Assembly: GCF_037975245.1 (NCBI RefSeq)
Contig: NC_092577.1
Span: 3,867,501-3,931,500 of the forward strand
Length of the DNA: 64,000 nt
Source of the DNA: Apostichopus japonicus
Taxonomy: Eukaryota > Echinodermata > Holothuroidea > Aspidochirotida > Stichopodidae
Reading direction: 5' to 3'
Made by a program: the position numbers and the translations under genes. Position 1 is the stretch's first letter, and the number at the start of each line of letters is the position of its first letter. The notes below the pieces were generated by a model. The model was not told where the DNA came from. It saw only the letters and a list, made by a program, of their open reading frames with translations, and made no database searches. Positions 42,255-52,952 of the stretch are shown one piece after another.

Positions 42255-43365
42255 TGTGGAATCGGTAACTAAATGTGATGTCGTCCTAAACATGTATTCA
42301 AAGGTGATGACAAAAGTCATAACAGATCTGTTAGGATATTGGCAGAGCAAATCAAAGCGATAATATTTAACCTTTAAAACGTTATTTTAAGTAAGAGATA
42401 CATTTATCAGTTACATTAATAACTCGAGGCAGAAAAGGTATTGTGATTTGTTGGAGACAGTTAAAAAGCACTGTTATCTGTCCATGGTTGTATGTAACCA
42501 CCGCTGTCAAGTTTGGCAAAATGATCCTATAAATATCTGAGGCTCATCAATTAAAGTGGCTGAACAACTTAGTCTAATACATAGAACATTTGACCAATCC
42601 CTCATATGCAACACATACTTCAATGCGAAAATGTAATTTTTGGCATCAAATACTAATTTAAAAATTCATTATAAATATGCAAAGGACGTATGGTTTTGAG
42701 TACCTATTTTGAGCGTTCTGTTGTTTATATGAAGTTTAAAGAGCATGTTTTGGTTGAGGTATATTAGAATTTATGAAACAATGTATTAACAATTTAGGTC
42801 TTCATTTGAGGAACCGATGTCTTCATGACCATGTTAGGAGCGTTCCAGAGATTAAACATATTTTACAGCTGAATATCTTGAAGATCGCAAAAGCTATGAA
42901 GACATAACATTACCTCTCTAATTTTTCTTTCTTCTCGGACCATGACTTATCTAGACTAAACATATGCCTAAAGACGTTCTTTAATATCATAACAAACATA
43001 ACTTAAAGTAATAAAACAATGGTATACGTACATTTAGATGTACGGGGCGCGGATGGTAGGGCGTAAGGCGGTGTGGGGGAGAGGGTGGGGGTTATAGGGG
43101 CACATGGACTCCCAGTTTTGTAAAGTACCCGTTTATAAATTACAAGCGCCTTTTCTTGGTAATAAAAGTACCGACGCGTTTTCCATATCTTTAGCGTAAA
43201 ATGGGCCCATTATTTAAAAATTGCCCTTTATTAAAATACTGGAATTTGTGTTACGGAATGAGCAGAGGATCGTGGCTTTGTGGTTTACTATAGCTACCAT
43301 CAGATCTTATATTCCACAACATGCCTCTTGATGTTTGTATCTTCCAGATTGAACCCTCCCCTGTT
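42255..43365. other. Intergenic, nothing recognised
   Basis: No gene, repeat array or element end seen. G-rich text lies at 43070-43100. Confidence 0.4.
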
Positions 43366-43373
43366 CTTACAGA

Positions 43374-43710
43374 CAGTGGCGTAGGAAGGTACTTTTGAGT
43401 GGGGGGGGGGGGCTGAAGACTGATGGCCGGCCTGGGGGAGGGGTCTAAGGGGAGGGGGTGTCCCCCTCCCCTTTGGAATTTTTTGGCATTTCCAGGTGGC
43501 CTCAGATGCAATTTGGTGCAATATAGCACACTTCAACACCCACTCCATTTTGACAAGAATTTTGCATTTTCACCTGGCCTTAGATGCAATTTGGTGCTTT
43601 AAATGAGATTTTTTTCTCATTTGGAAATGAAAAAGGGGTTTTCTGACTTGCGGAGCGGGGGGGGGGGGGCGGAACGATACTTCCGCCCCCCCCCGGTTCC
43701 TACGCCCTTG
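43374..43710. mobile_element. hAT-type MITE, 337 bp, with perfect 8-bp TSD
   Basis: Left end CAGTGGCGTAGGAAGG, right end reversed CAAGGGCGTAGGAACC. The flanks are both CTTACAGA (43366-43373 and 43711-43718). The interior holds two G runs (12 and 13 bases) and two copies of AGATGCAATTTGGTGC. Confidence 0.88.
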
Positions 43711-43718
43711 CTTACAGA

Positions 43719-46188
43719 TCACTGGCCAAAATTAATGTACCCAATAACTACAATAAGACGTAGTCTCAAAATCACCAAAGTATTCTGTCAAATATACGAG
43801 TTGTTAATTCAAAATAACATTTTTGGTAATTTCACGAGGTTACATCCTTGAACAGTAACCGTTTTGTTGAAACTAAATTAAGAAAAAAATACAGCAACTG
43901 TTTTACAGCCGTCACAGTCCATTTTTTCTTCTTATTAAACAACAGGAATGATATGTTGTCGGTAATACGGTCAGATCAAAGCTGGATTTCATCGTGATTA
44001 ATTAAATGTCAAAAGTCTGAGCGAAAATTGGATTTATTTATTATTAATATCCATGATATGGCGTCGGTGTTGAAGCAATTTATAAAAAAAAAAGTAAGTT
44101 CATAGTTTCATTCTTTGTGACTGACGTTACATCGGAATGAACGTGAATAAAGCAAATAAAAATGTTTTAAATTAATATTTTTAGCACTTCTGTATTATAG
44201 TTACATTATGCAACCGATTCGGTTTTTTTTATAGGTTATGACGTAATAATGATAGAATGATGACGTAGTATTTCATAATATATATTCATCGTGAACATTA
44301 TGTCCGCTTTGCTGGCCTCGAACACTTAGACTCACTATATTTACTATGTTCCGTTTTTTACATTTTACTCTCAAACCAAACCTAAAAAAGTCCAAAAAAA
44401 AATATTGCACTGTAATTTTTAATGCACCATGTTCTCTTCAAGCGTCCATTTTCAAATTCCTGCGTAATTGAATAAATTAAGACATTTTTGTACAACATTA
44501 TGAAGTACGGTATGTTTTTACCCATGATATCAGTACTAGCACAAGGCCCTAACCGCGTTGACGCCGTATACGCCGGATAGTCCAAATGACTTTATCAAAG
44601 AAATATCAAAGAGGAATATTATCTAAGCATTCTGGTAAAATTTGCAACAAAATCCTACGTTTTGTTTTCGAGATATTGAGAGATGAGGTTGTCATCTTCC
44701 GTACCAAAAGTGAACTTGAATCAAACAGGTGTGATGTTATCGATGCGAACTGATAAATATATGTTTTGTTTTTCTTTCAAATTTGCATCTAACTTTGTAC
44801 TCCAACCAATGGTGTGTCCATACCCTACCTTTATCACATGTATTGGAACGTTTAAGATGATCAAAAGTTTCTGCGTTATCTTCACAAGTTTGTAAACATG
44901 TTGAAAAGCCATATTGCGCAAGAGCATCACACACCTGGCTCACCCATTGTTTTGCATCTGTGGAATCTTAGCAACAGAACAATAGCCATGTTACACAAGA
45001 TCCGGTAACGGCCCCCGCTAACATATCACCTGTGGAATCCTTTTCAGGTATGTTTCCTGTCACTTTTTAACCGTTAAACCTGTCCAATACTTTACCGGAT
45101 TTGGACACTTTTGCTGAAAGGACTTTGATTTTCAACCGTTAAAACTTGCCGCCTATAATTTACTTCTGTCTGACTTCGTAACATATACGTCAAAAACTTC
45201 AATCTTCTTTAGGCAAACATTCAACCCGATCCTATCACGAGTCAAAACAACATATTGAACAATAAAGCAAAATAAAAACATAGGTGAGTCAGTGTGCGTC
45301 TATGACGTCACACCATTTTGCTTCAATTCTATCTACGGTAGAAAGTGCAAGAACAAACGCACAATATCTCAAATGCAGTACATAAGATTTTATACAATTT
45401 TCGCGAGGATGCTTAGTTTTCGTTCTTCATTGATATGTCAAGGCATATACATACATTTGTAAACCACCTCCAGTGAGAGTATTCTAGGCTTTACGAGTAC
45501 AAATAGCCTACGTTAGAGCGAGTCCGAGTACAGCCAACTATGTTTGAAGACGAACTAGTAAGGACTCACTATACGAGGATGCATACCTTCTTGTAATCCA
45601 GAGGGACCTCCTGTTGAGAGTTCGACACAACTATTTATTGGCGACCAATGAGGGAATTCATCTACCTTTCAACCCAGTGCAAAATATTTAGCGTCCTTGT
45701 ACCAATTCGCGGTAAAGTATATTTTCTTTTTTTAAATGAATGCCTTTTACCTAATTATTTCAACCTTTCTTATACCGGGAATTGATAGATTAAGTAAGTT
45801 TTTCCAGGTTCATGGTATAGGGGTGAAGGCGATTTCCAAAGCCAAGTTAACGATACCTCCAATGACGCAAAAGTCAGTGAAAAAAAGGTAACACTTCAAT
45901 GTGTGTAATCGGTTCATATTCCCTCAAACTTTGTCCCATCCCATGTTATCACATTACCTTGGCAACGATTAATAGCACAGACAATGAGACACTTTATAGC
46001 CTTTATGTCAGGCTATGTATGAAGACACAAAGTTTCTACACTGTTGAAAAAATGCATCTCAATGTCATCTTGTTCCTAACTCTGGACATTCGGTTGCTTG
46101 AATGTTAACTATTTTTACATGATAGGCTAAATCCTTGGTAATAGCCTACATCAGGAAGTTTATCACAGAGAATGGTATCTATACGAGG
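43719..46188. other. Intergenic, nothing firm
   Basis: A minus-strand frame (44737-44943) has a cysteine- and tryptophan-containing text that looks protein-like (FDHLKRSNTCDKGRVW), but I cannot place it in a family. No other signal. Confidence 0.35.
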
Positions 46189-47086
46189 TGTGACATCCCT
46201 ATGTTCCGACGTCTCTATGTTGTGACGTCTCTATGTTCCGACAAAAAGAAAAAAATCGGAGCAACTTTTTGTTATTCCAAATTTGTTTGTACCAAGAAAA
46301 CTAGTTTTGTGACCCCAATATTTTGTTACCAAATAGTTTTGGAACTCAAATTTTTGGGCCAACATTTTTTCGGACCAAATTTTTTGAGACCAAAATTTTT
46401 TGCACGAAAAAAAAATGTGACCCAAAGTTTGTTATGACCCAAACAGTGCTTGTGACCGAAATTGCTTGTGACCAGAAATTTGTTTATACTCATTTTATGG
46501 GGACCAAAATCGTTTTGGGCCAAATCAATTTTCGAATAAAATGTGTTTAGATTTAGACCAAAATATGGTGTGTGACCAATCATTGCCCCTTGTTAAATTA
46601 CATAACTATAGAGCGGGTAAACGTGAAAACTATAGATATCGCTTGAGCAATAACAAAAAAGTCGCCTGAAGTGTGGACAAAAAAACATCGCGGGGCACCA
46701 ACAAAAAATCTATCGCGCCGCGCCGCTTGCAGTATTCTTTTTTGGTCCCAAAGTTTTGTCCAAAGAATTTTTGTCCAAATATTTTTTAGTACAAACAAAT
46801 TTCGGGTAACAAGCAATTTTGGTCACAAGCACTGTATGGGTCACAACAAATTTTGGGTCACATTTTTTTTTTGGGTGGGGGGGGGGGTGGGAATGTGGGT
46901 CCGAAAAAATGTTGGTAATAAAAAACGTTGGTCCAAAGTAATTTTGGTCACAAAAATATTGGGGTATGAAAACTTGTTTTCTTGGTACAAACGATTTTTT
47001 GGATAAAAAAAAAATTGTCCCGAATTATTTCTTGTTGTCGGAACATAGAGACGTCGGAACATAGAGATGTCGGAACATAGAGATTT
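46189..47086. mobile_element. Foldback element, about 0.9 kb, long inverted arms
   Basis: Each end carries three copies of a unit based on GACGTCTCTATGTTCC, in opposite orientation at the two ends (46194-46242 and 47036-47083). Inside, both arms are strings of GACCAAAATTTTT-type words that mirror each other. For example, GTGCTTGTGACCGAAATTGC on the left pairs with GCAATTTTGGTCACAAGCAC on the right. The centre, about 46590-46720, is unpaired. Confidence 0.8.
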
Positions 47087-48106
47087 AACCATATAAGGTC
47101 ATCATGGTAGACGCTTTACTTTCCTTTTATAATGTTGATCATGACTTTTGATATCAGTGTAATATTTGCTGACTTATTATGAATTCTCTGCGATTCGAAT
47201 TTATTACACATGTATCTGTAACTACAGGGGAGGGGACGGCGGTGGGCTTGTCAGTCGGGGGGGGGGGTCGGGGAATGTTTTTTATTTTTACGTTCAGCCC
47301 GGATCATTTAGGTGTAAATCATTTAGGTGTAAAACCCCATTTCAGCCTCAAACCAAAGTATGAAGATAATTTCTTTATTGCGTTTATAGCAGCATCCCCT
47401 TATAAAATCCTTTATTAGTCTCCGCCGTTGTTAGAAACCCCATCCTCCACCTACACCCGGCATTTGAAAATCCTGTACAAAACGTCTGTTTGTAAGAGTC
47501 CTATTTTCCTGTGGATAAATGATTTCTACATTGCGAAGGCAAAAACTTACATTGTTGTTTCAGTACCAGTTGTTTTGTTTATCATAATGACCTTATGCTT
47601 TACATTTTGTTGTCTATTGGGATGAAATATATGGATCACCTAAACCAACCGAGAAGGAAATCTGTGATTGTTTATAAACACCAATCTAATCATTCGAATA
47701 TTGTCTTCTTCTTTTTTTGACAAACACGGTAGCAGACGGATGAATCATAATATTGTTTACATGCTAGCTTTCATTTCATACAAGAAATATTTTTATTATA
47801 TATATATATATTATTCAGTCAAAATATATTTTTACCGATGACATGTATATTAAAATAATAGCACATATGAAGATTTGTGAGTTTGTTTCAAAGGTCAGAC
47901 AAGTGTGTCGCGCAATACCTTACCAATACATCTGTATAAATATTTATTAAAATCACTTTCCAGGTAATGATTTTCTTTGTTATTCTTAATAAGCAATAAA
48001 TTACTTACCCGTTCATGTTTGTGTAACAGCCTTTACGTGTGTGTTTGTGTCACTCGGGACATATTCGTCATCATGTGAATGTCTCTAAAATATTGTCTCT
48101 ACAATG
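47087..48106. other. Intergenic, nothing recognised
   Basis: An 11-base G run near 47257, a duplicated TTTAGGTGTAAA word near 47310-47335, and a short TATATA run near 47800. No gene. Confidence 0.4.
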
Positions 48107-48226
48107 TCTCTACAATAACAATTTCCTGACATGGACGTTAAATGAATGTGTGCCGAGAGATTGGCTTCGGTCAGCTTGCGAGTCTATAAGCCTCCATGGC
48201 TTCTTTCGCGAGTTCCTGCTTGCGGG
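48107..48226 (+). repeat. tRNA-derived SINE, 3' part, interrupted at 48226
   Basis: Matches the 3' half of the SINE at 25.17-25.43 kb almost base for base, from TTTCCTGACATGGACG through CGAGTTCCTGCTTGCGGG, then breaks off where the integrase element begins. The tRNA-like head is missing on the left. Confidence 0.85.
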
Positions 48227-48228
48227 TA

Positions 48229-48540
48229 TGGTTGGCCACAGTGGACAAAATTCGGGAATTTATGCCGACATATATTCGATTAAATGCTGACATAAATTAG
48301 ATTTTATGCAGACATTAATTCTGAGCCAATCAGGAGGCAGTTTTATATGTCTACATAAAATCGATTATATGCCCTCATAAAATCGGTTTTATGCTGGCAT
48401 ATATTCGATTTAATGCTGACATATATTCGATTTAATGTCAGCATATATTCCATTTAATGCTGACATATATTCCATTTAATGCTGACATATATTTGACCAA
48501 TGAGAGAGTAGGAAAATATGTCTGCATATATTCACTTCCG
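48229..48540 (+). repeat. Left terminus and subterminal repeats of the integrase element
   Basis: After the terminal TGGTTGGCC, five or more copies of a unit near 22 bp are spaced through the region, based on TAATGCTGACATATATTC. Some units are inverted (TAATGTCAGCATATATTC), so the DNA can fold locally. Two CCAAT words in similar contexts (AGCCAATCAGGAGG near 48315, ACCAATGAGAGAG near 48495) lie inside. Subterminal repeats of this kind commonly serve as transposase binding sites; that role is inferred. Confidence 0.6.
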
Positions 48541-48785
48541 ACTACAATTCCGGCCACATCCGACAACAAATTACCCACATCCGACAACAATTCTTCAACA
48601 GCCAATCGCTGCGTTTGTTAGAAATGAATCACGGCGCTGGTTTTTAAATACCAATCGTCACCAGTTACTCAGGGTCCATAGGATAGACTATAGTATAGGG
48701 TTAGCCCCGAGCATTGTTTGACTATATCCATGGCAAAGCGTGTAAGCCTGAGCCTGTTGTAAGCTTGTTTGCCTTTACCCTTATT
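48541..48785 (+). promoter_or_regulatory. Leader region upstream of the integrase gene
   Basis: Contains a CACTTCCG word resembling an ETS site (near 48532), a twice-repeated ACATCCGACAACAA (about 48555-48592), a CCAAT word near 48602 and a TATAGTATAGGG stretch near 48690 that could place initiation. A 10-codon upstream ORF (48730-48762) starts in a strong context and ends before the integrase ATG. Promoter assignment is inference. Confidence 0.35.
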
Positions 48786-51700
48786 ATGACCCGTTTGGAC
48801 GACCGAGATCAATTCCTTCGGGATTTTCGAAGGGAGGTTAACGATTGTGTACGAGTAGTTACCACCCAACTCGACAATCAACAGGTTCTTGGTGACGTTT
48901 TGGAGAGACTTTCTGCCCTTAAACGAGATTTGCTCCACTCTCGGACAGGAGACATCGTTAGTGCGAGCGCATACGACTCCCTGCTGAGTTCACTAAACCG
49001 ATTGGTTGAACTTGTGTCTCGACAAGCTGAAGTTGAAGAATCAAACGCAGGTAGGCATTTTTCCCCCCCAGAGTGACTTGAATGGAAGTATCAAAACACC
49101 TTTTGCAATATTGAATTCAATCAAGGTATTGGTTAGGCTCTAACCTACTTTGTTAAGCCTTACAGGCTTTATAGGAGACTTCCCGTCACACTGTAAATTG
49201 TGATGAAAGAAATAAATATACAAATACAAAACCTAGTCAGTAGACCAAGCCTAGGCCTATAGCATACAGTGCATCATAGTCATGTAGCCAGAGGCATTTA
49301 TTAGTTTTATTAACTACAACCCTACCCTATATTAGGATACCTTCCTGTAGTCGATCAGCGCATATCATTATATTAATTGCTGTAGGCCTAGTTGCATTCC
49401 CATATTTTCCTGCTTCCCCTATTTTCGTGCTTACGCGTCCCCTAGCTATTTCTGTGCAGTACGGACATACGGCATAAGGCTTAAAAAAATAACAATAAAA
49501 GGACAATTTGTACAGTACAGAGTAAGAATACCACAAAGTGGACATTTTATATAAGTCACAGTATGCATGGGCCAGCCAACATGTATATCATGAGAAAGGG
49601 TCATATTTGAAAAACAGACCAATGCTGGAGAGGTAAAGATGCTGTACTGCAGTCTGTGCGTATAATATGTTGTTTTATTACAAACAGGAGAAAATATAAT
49701 TTCAGTTTTTTTCGAAGGGTACATGAAGTACCTTTCTATAATGAAACCTTTGAATTCTTCCTACAGTATGTCATCGCACCGTGAGGTGGTTGCAATGCTG
49801 TTTAACTAACTATATTCTGGTATCTTTTCTTTTGCATCTTCTGGCTGTCAACTACAGATGTAACCGAAAGTTTTGCCAGTACTCGTGTCTCCAGCAGGCA
49901 GAGAGGCTCTCCAAAGTTTAACATAACACGTGCTCAACTGGAGTTCTTAATAGCGTGCCGGTTTTCCCAAAAAAAAATTGCTGAAATACTACATGTTTCA
50001 TCAAGAACAGTATCAAGGCGTTTCAAGTAAGTCTGTATTGTACGTACTTCAGTTGGTTTTGTCTGATTTTGTCAGATCATGCTCTAACCAGTGATTGTCA
50101 ACCGTGGCCCTCTCAGTGTGGCCCGGAACTGAATTTACATTTAAAGAAAACAAAAAAAAAGTAGGGAAAAATCATAACAGACTTGGGATAAACAACAAAA
50201 ATCGTTGACTTGTATTTTAATTATATTTTTGGGAGCCACTGATTCCTTCCCATCCACTTTACTCCCCTTAACTAGCTCCAAATTGATGTCTAGACTGCTT
50301 GGCATGTGACTCCTTTGATGGCCTTATGAATAGCCAGTGGCCTTTAACCTCAGCCCTACAGCTCTATTTGGCCCTGGCTCTTACAAAGTTCAAGAATCAC
50401 TGCTTTTAATTGTAAGGTTCCAGGGGTCAAATATTTTTTGACTTCACTTTTCATCATCAAGCTCATTGCATCATACTGTATATACTGTAGGTATGCAGAC
50501 TTGATTTTATACAGTAATGTGGCACTTGACAGACATTTATTTACAGCAGTGGAGTGGGTGGGGGCATAAAATGTGAGCGTACTATGTTATATGTGCATGA
50601 TGGTTGACACTCCAGTGTTCATGTTTTACTAATGAGCCATTATTTGTTATGAATTTCAATGCCTCTCTAGACACTGAAGCAAAGATGACCTTCCAAGAAT
50701 TATTGTGCATACAAGTGTGTTATGTTGATAGTATCCACAAAACCGTACATTACTTGCATGCATTTGTCGTTCACAGTGTACATGCGAGACACAGAAACAG
50801 GGAGTTGAGGTTATCCATTTTCCACACATTAAAATCCTGGAATATTGGCATGGAAATTGGGAAAGAGTGTGGAAAGATCTTTCTGTATCGTAAATGAAAG
50901 TTCCTTACTACAATATTTGTGATCCTCCCTTTAGACTCTCAATAGGTTTGATCGGCAGCGTGCCAACAATTAGGGTAGGTATGCTGTGTTCAGATATATG
51001 CCTTAAATTGTCGTAAGGAAGAGTCTGGTAGACTTCTTAGTAGAACCTTGAAAAGCCTGGACAAGGCAAGAAATTTACTCTGTTGTAAACTGCATGTCCA
51101 AATTGTGTTTGTCATGCATTACCATGCTGCAAATAATTATAGAATGCCATTACATGATGATAAGCAATCAAGATAGTAATGCATCATATTATCCTTTCAG
51201 AGAATTCAATCTTGACACAGAAGATTACAGTGACATGAGCACTGAAAGCTTGGATGAAACTGTGCAGAGACTCCTTGCTGGGAACCACAGAATTGGTGCC
51301 AATACTGTTGTCACTCTCCTCCACAATGAAGGAATTAAAGTACAAAGAGAAAGAGTGAGAGAGTCTGTCCGCAGAGTAGATCCTGCTGGCGTTGCATGCC
51401 GTTCTAGACGTGTGTTGAAACGAAGGGCTTACAAAGTTCATTGCCCAAACTCACTTTGGCATTTGGATGGCAACCATAAATTAATAAGGTTTGTACAGTA
51501 ACCATTAAACATTTACTTTTAATAGTCACTTGAGGGAAGTGTACTGCATGTGCAGCACACGTTACTGAACATAACATTGACTTACACATTACATTTTTTT
51601 TGTGGTAAACTCACATCTAGGCTTTTGCATGTGAAAGGTTATGTTGTTGTCAATAAAGGTCAAATAATGAAAACATAATTACTATGTATCGTCTTGATTA

Positions 51701-52529
51701 GTGTTAGCCGATATATAAAAAAATATTACAGAGTGAATGATGCAAGATGTTGCCATATTTTATTTGCAGATGGCGGATTGTTGTGCATGCTGGTGTTGAT
51801 GGGTTCTCAAGACTAATAACCTTCATGAAGGCAAGCACTGACAACAGAGCTTCAACTGTGTTTGAGCTGTTTAAAGAAGCCACAAAACAGTATGGGACAC
51901 CATCACGTATAAGGTGTGACAACGGAGGTGAAAATACAGCTGTTTGCCAATTTATGGAGGAATACCATGGTACAGGGCGTGGCAGTGCCATTAGAGGGAG
52001 GAGCGTGCACAATCAGCGTGTTGAAAGAAACTGGTTGGAAATGTGGAATGGTTGCATCAATGTATATTATGACCTTTTCACAAAGCTTGAAGAAGACAGA
52101 CTCCTTAACCCTAACAGCGAAGAACAATTATTTGCCCTTCATTATGTTTATTTACCGTCTATTAATCATGCATTGAAAAAGTTTGTTCTTCAATGGAACC
52201 ACCATAAAATGCGAACAGAGCACTCTTCATCACCTCTGCAAATGTTTGTTATGAGATCGCTAGAGGTTCAGGGATCTTTATCAACAGCAGTTGTGGATAT
52301 GTGGGAGAATGCAACCCATCAAGACACATCCATAGATACAGCATCAAGGCATAGTGATGAAGAAGATGATGCATCGCTCACTTATGTGGATGTACCAACT
52401 ACTGTAGCACCAATAACAGACACACAATTAGAACAACTCAGGCAACATGTCAACCCTATGGAAACGTCTGAGAATTTTGCTGTTGACATGTATCTGCAAG
52501 CTTTACATGTTATAAGTGAATTTCATTGA
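48786..52529 (+). CDS. DDE integrase-type transposase, 493 aa, 4 exons
   Basis: Predicted DNA transposase of the eukaryotic integrase-core family that carries an LDGNHKLIRW signature (retroviral-integrase fold). Exons 48786-49050, 49858-50026, 51201-51488 and 51770-52529 all have GT-AG borders. Their phases (1, 2, 2) join to exactly 494 codons including the stop. Residues 1-88 are charged and probably helical. Residues 115-144 form a helix-turn-helix (LEFLIACRF..KKIAEILHVS..TVSRR). A conserved linker (RRVDPAGVA) precedes the catalytic core. The triad is complete: Asp234 in HLDGN, Asp291 in RCDNGGEN, Glu326 in QRVERNW (34 residues between the last two). A Ser/Asp-rich tail follows. The start is the first in-frame ATG; its context is weak, and a 10-codon out-of-frame upstream ORF in strong context begins at 48730. 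No frameshift or stop is seen, so the gene looks functional. It faces the HECT gene at 57.7-64 kb. Confidence 0.92.
50089..50402. mobile_element. hAT-like MITE in intron 2 of the integrase gene
   Basis: The ends match as imperfect inverted repeats: CAGTGATTGTCAACC on the left and, reversed, CAGTGATTCTTGAAC on the right. The interior carries GTGGCCC/TTGGCCC words typical of hAT-derived elements. The flanks GCTCTAAC and CTTTTAAT match only partly, so the 8-bp duplication is decayed or the boundary is slightly off. Confidence 0.6.
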
Positions 52530-52946
52530 CTGTTAGCTTAATAATGTACCTATAGTACAATATTGCAAGAATATATATTAAAAAGGTTAAAAATGAAGCT
52601 CATTTGTCTAATTCCCATCTTCATAGCTAATTCAGTTGCTTAATTTATTTATTCACTTTACATGAAATAGTGGATTGCTGATATTGTGTGATGTCCTTCT
52701 TGTACTACTATTACTACTTTCTTGTACTACTATTGAAATGAATATGTTTACATTACCTTGCAAAATGACCCCTTTCTTGCATAGCATTTTGTGTGGAGAG
52801 GGTCTGCAAAGTCAGGTCACTATAAATATAAGACAGTGATCACATTTTGGCAAAAGGTGTAGTGGCCTTTGTAAAAACAAAACCAGTAATCTGAGTAGTA
52901 GTAAAATAGTGATATTTCAAATTATTGTGCAATTTTCTATTGAGTG

Positions 52947-52952
52947 AATAAA
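52947..52952 (+). terminator. Possible poly(A) signal of the integrase gene
   Basis: AATAAA lies about 420 bases after the integrase stop codon in AT-rich sequence, with GT-rich stretches further downstream. It is the first exact AATAAA I noticed after the stop. Confidence 0.35.

Noticed and set aside
44737-44943. Protein-like minus-strand frame
   Set aside because: The text looks plausible but matches no family I know and has no partner exons.
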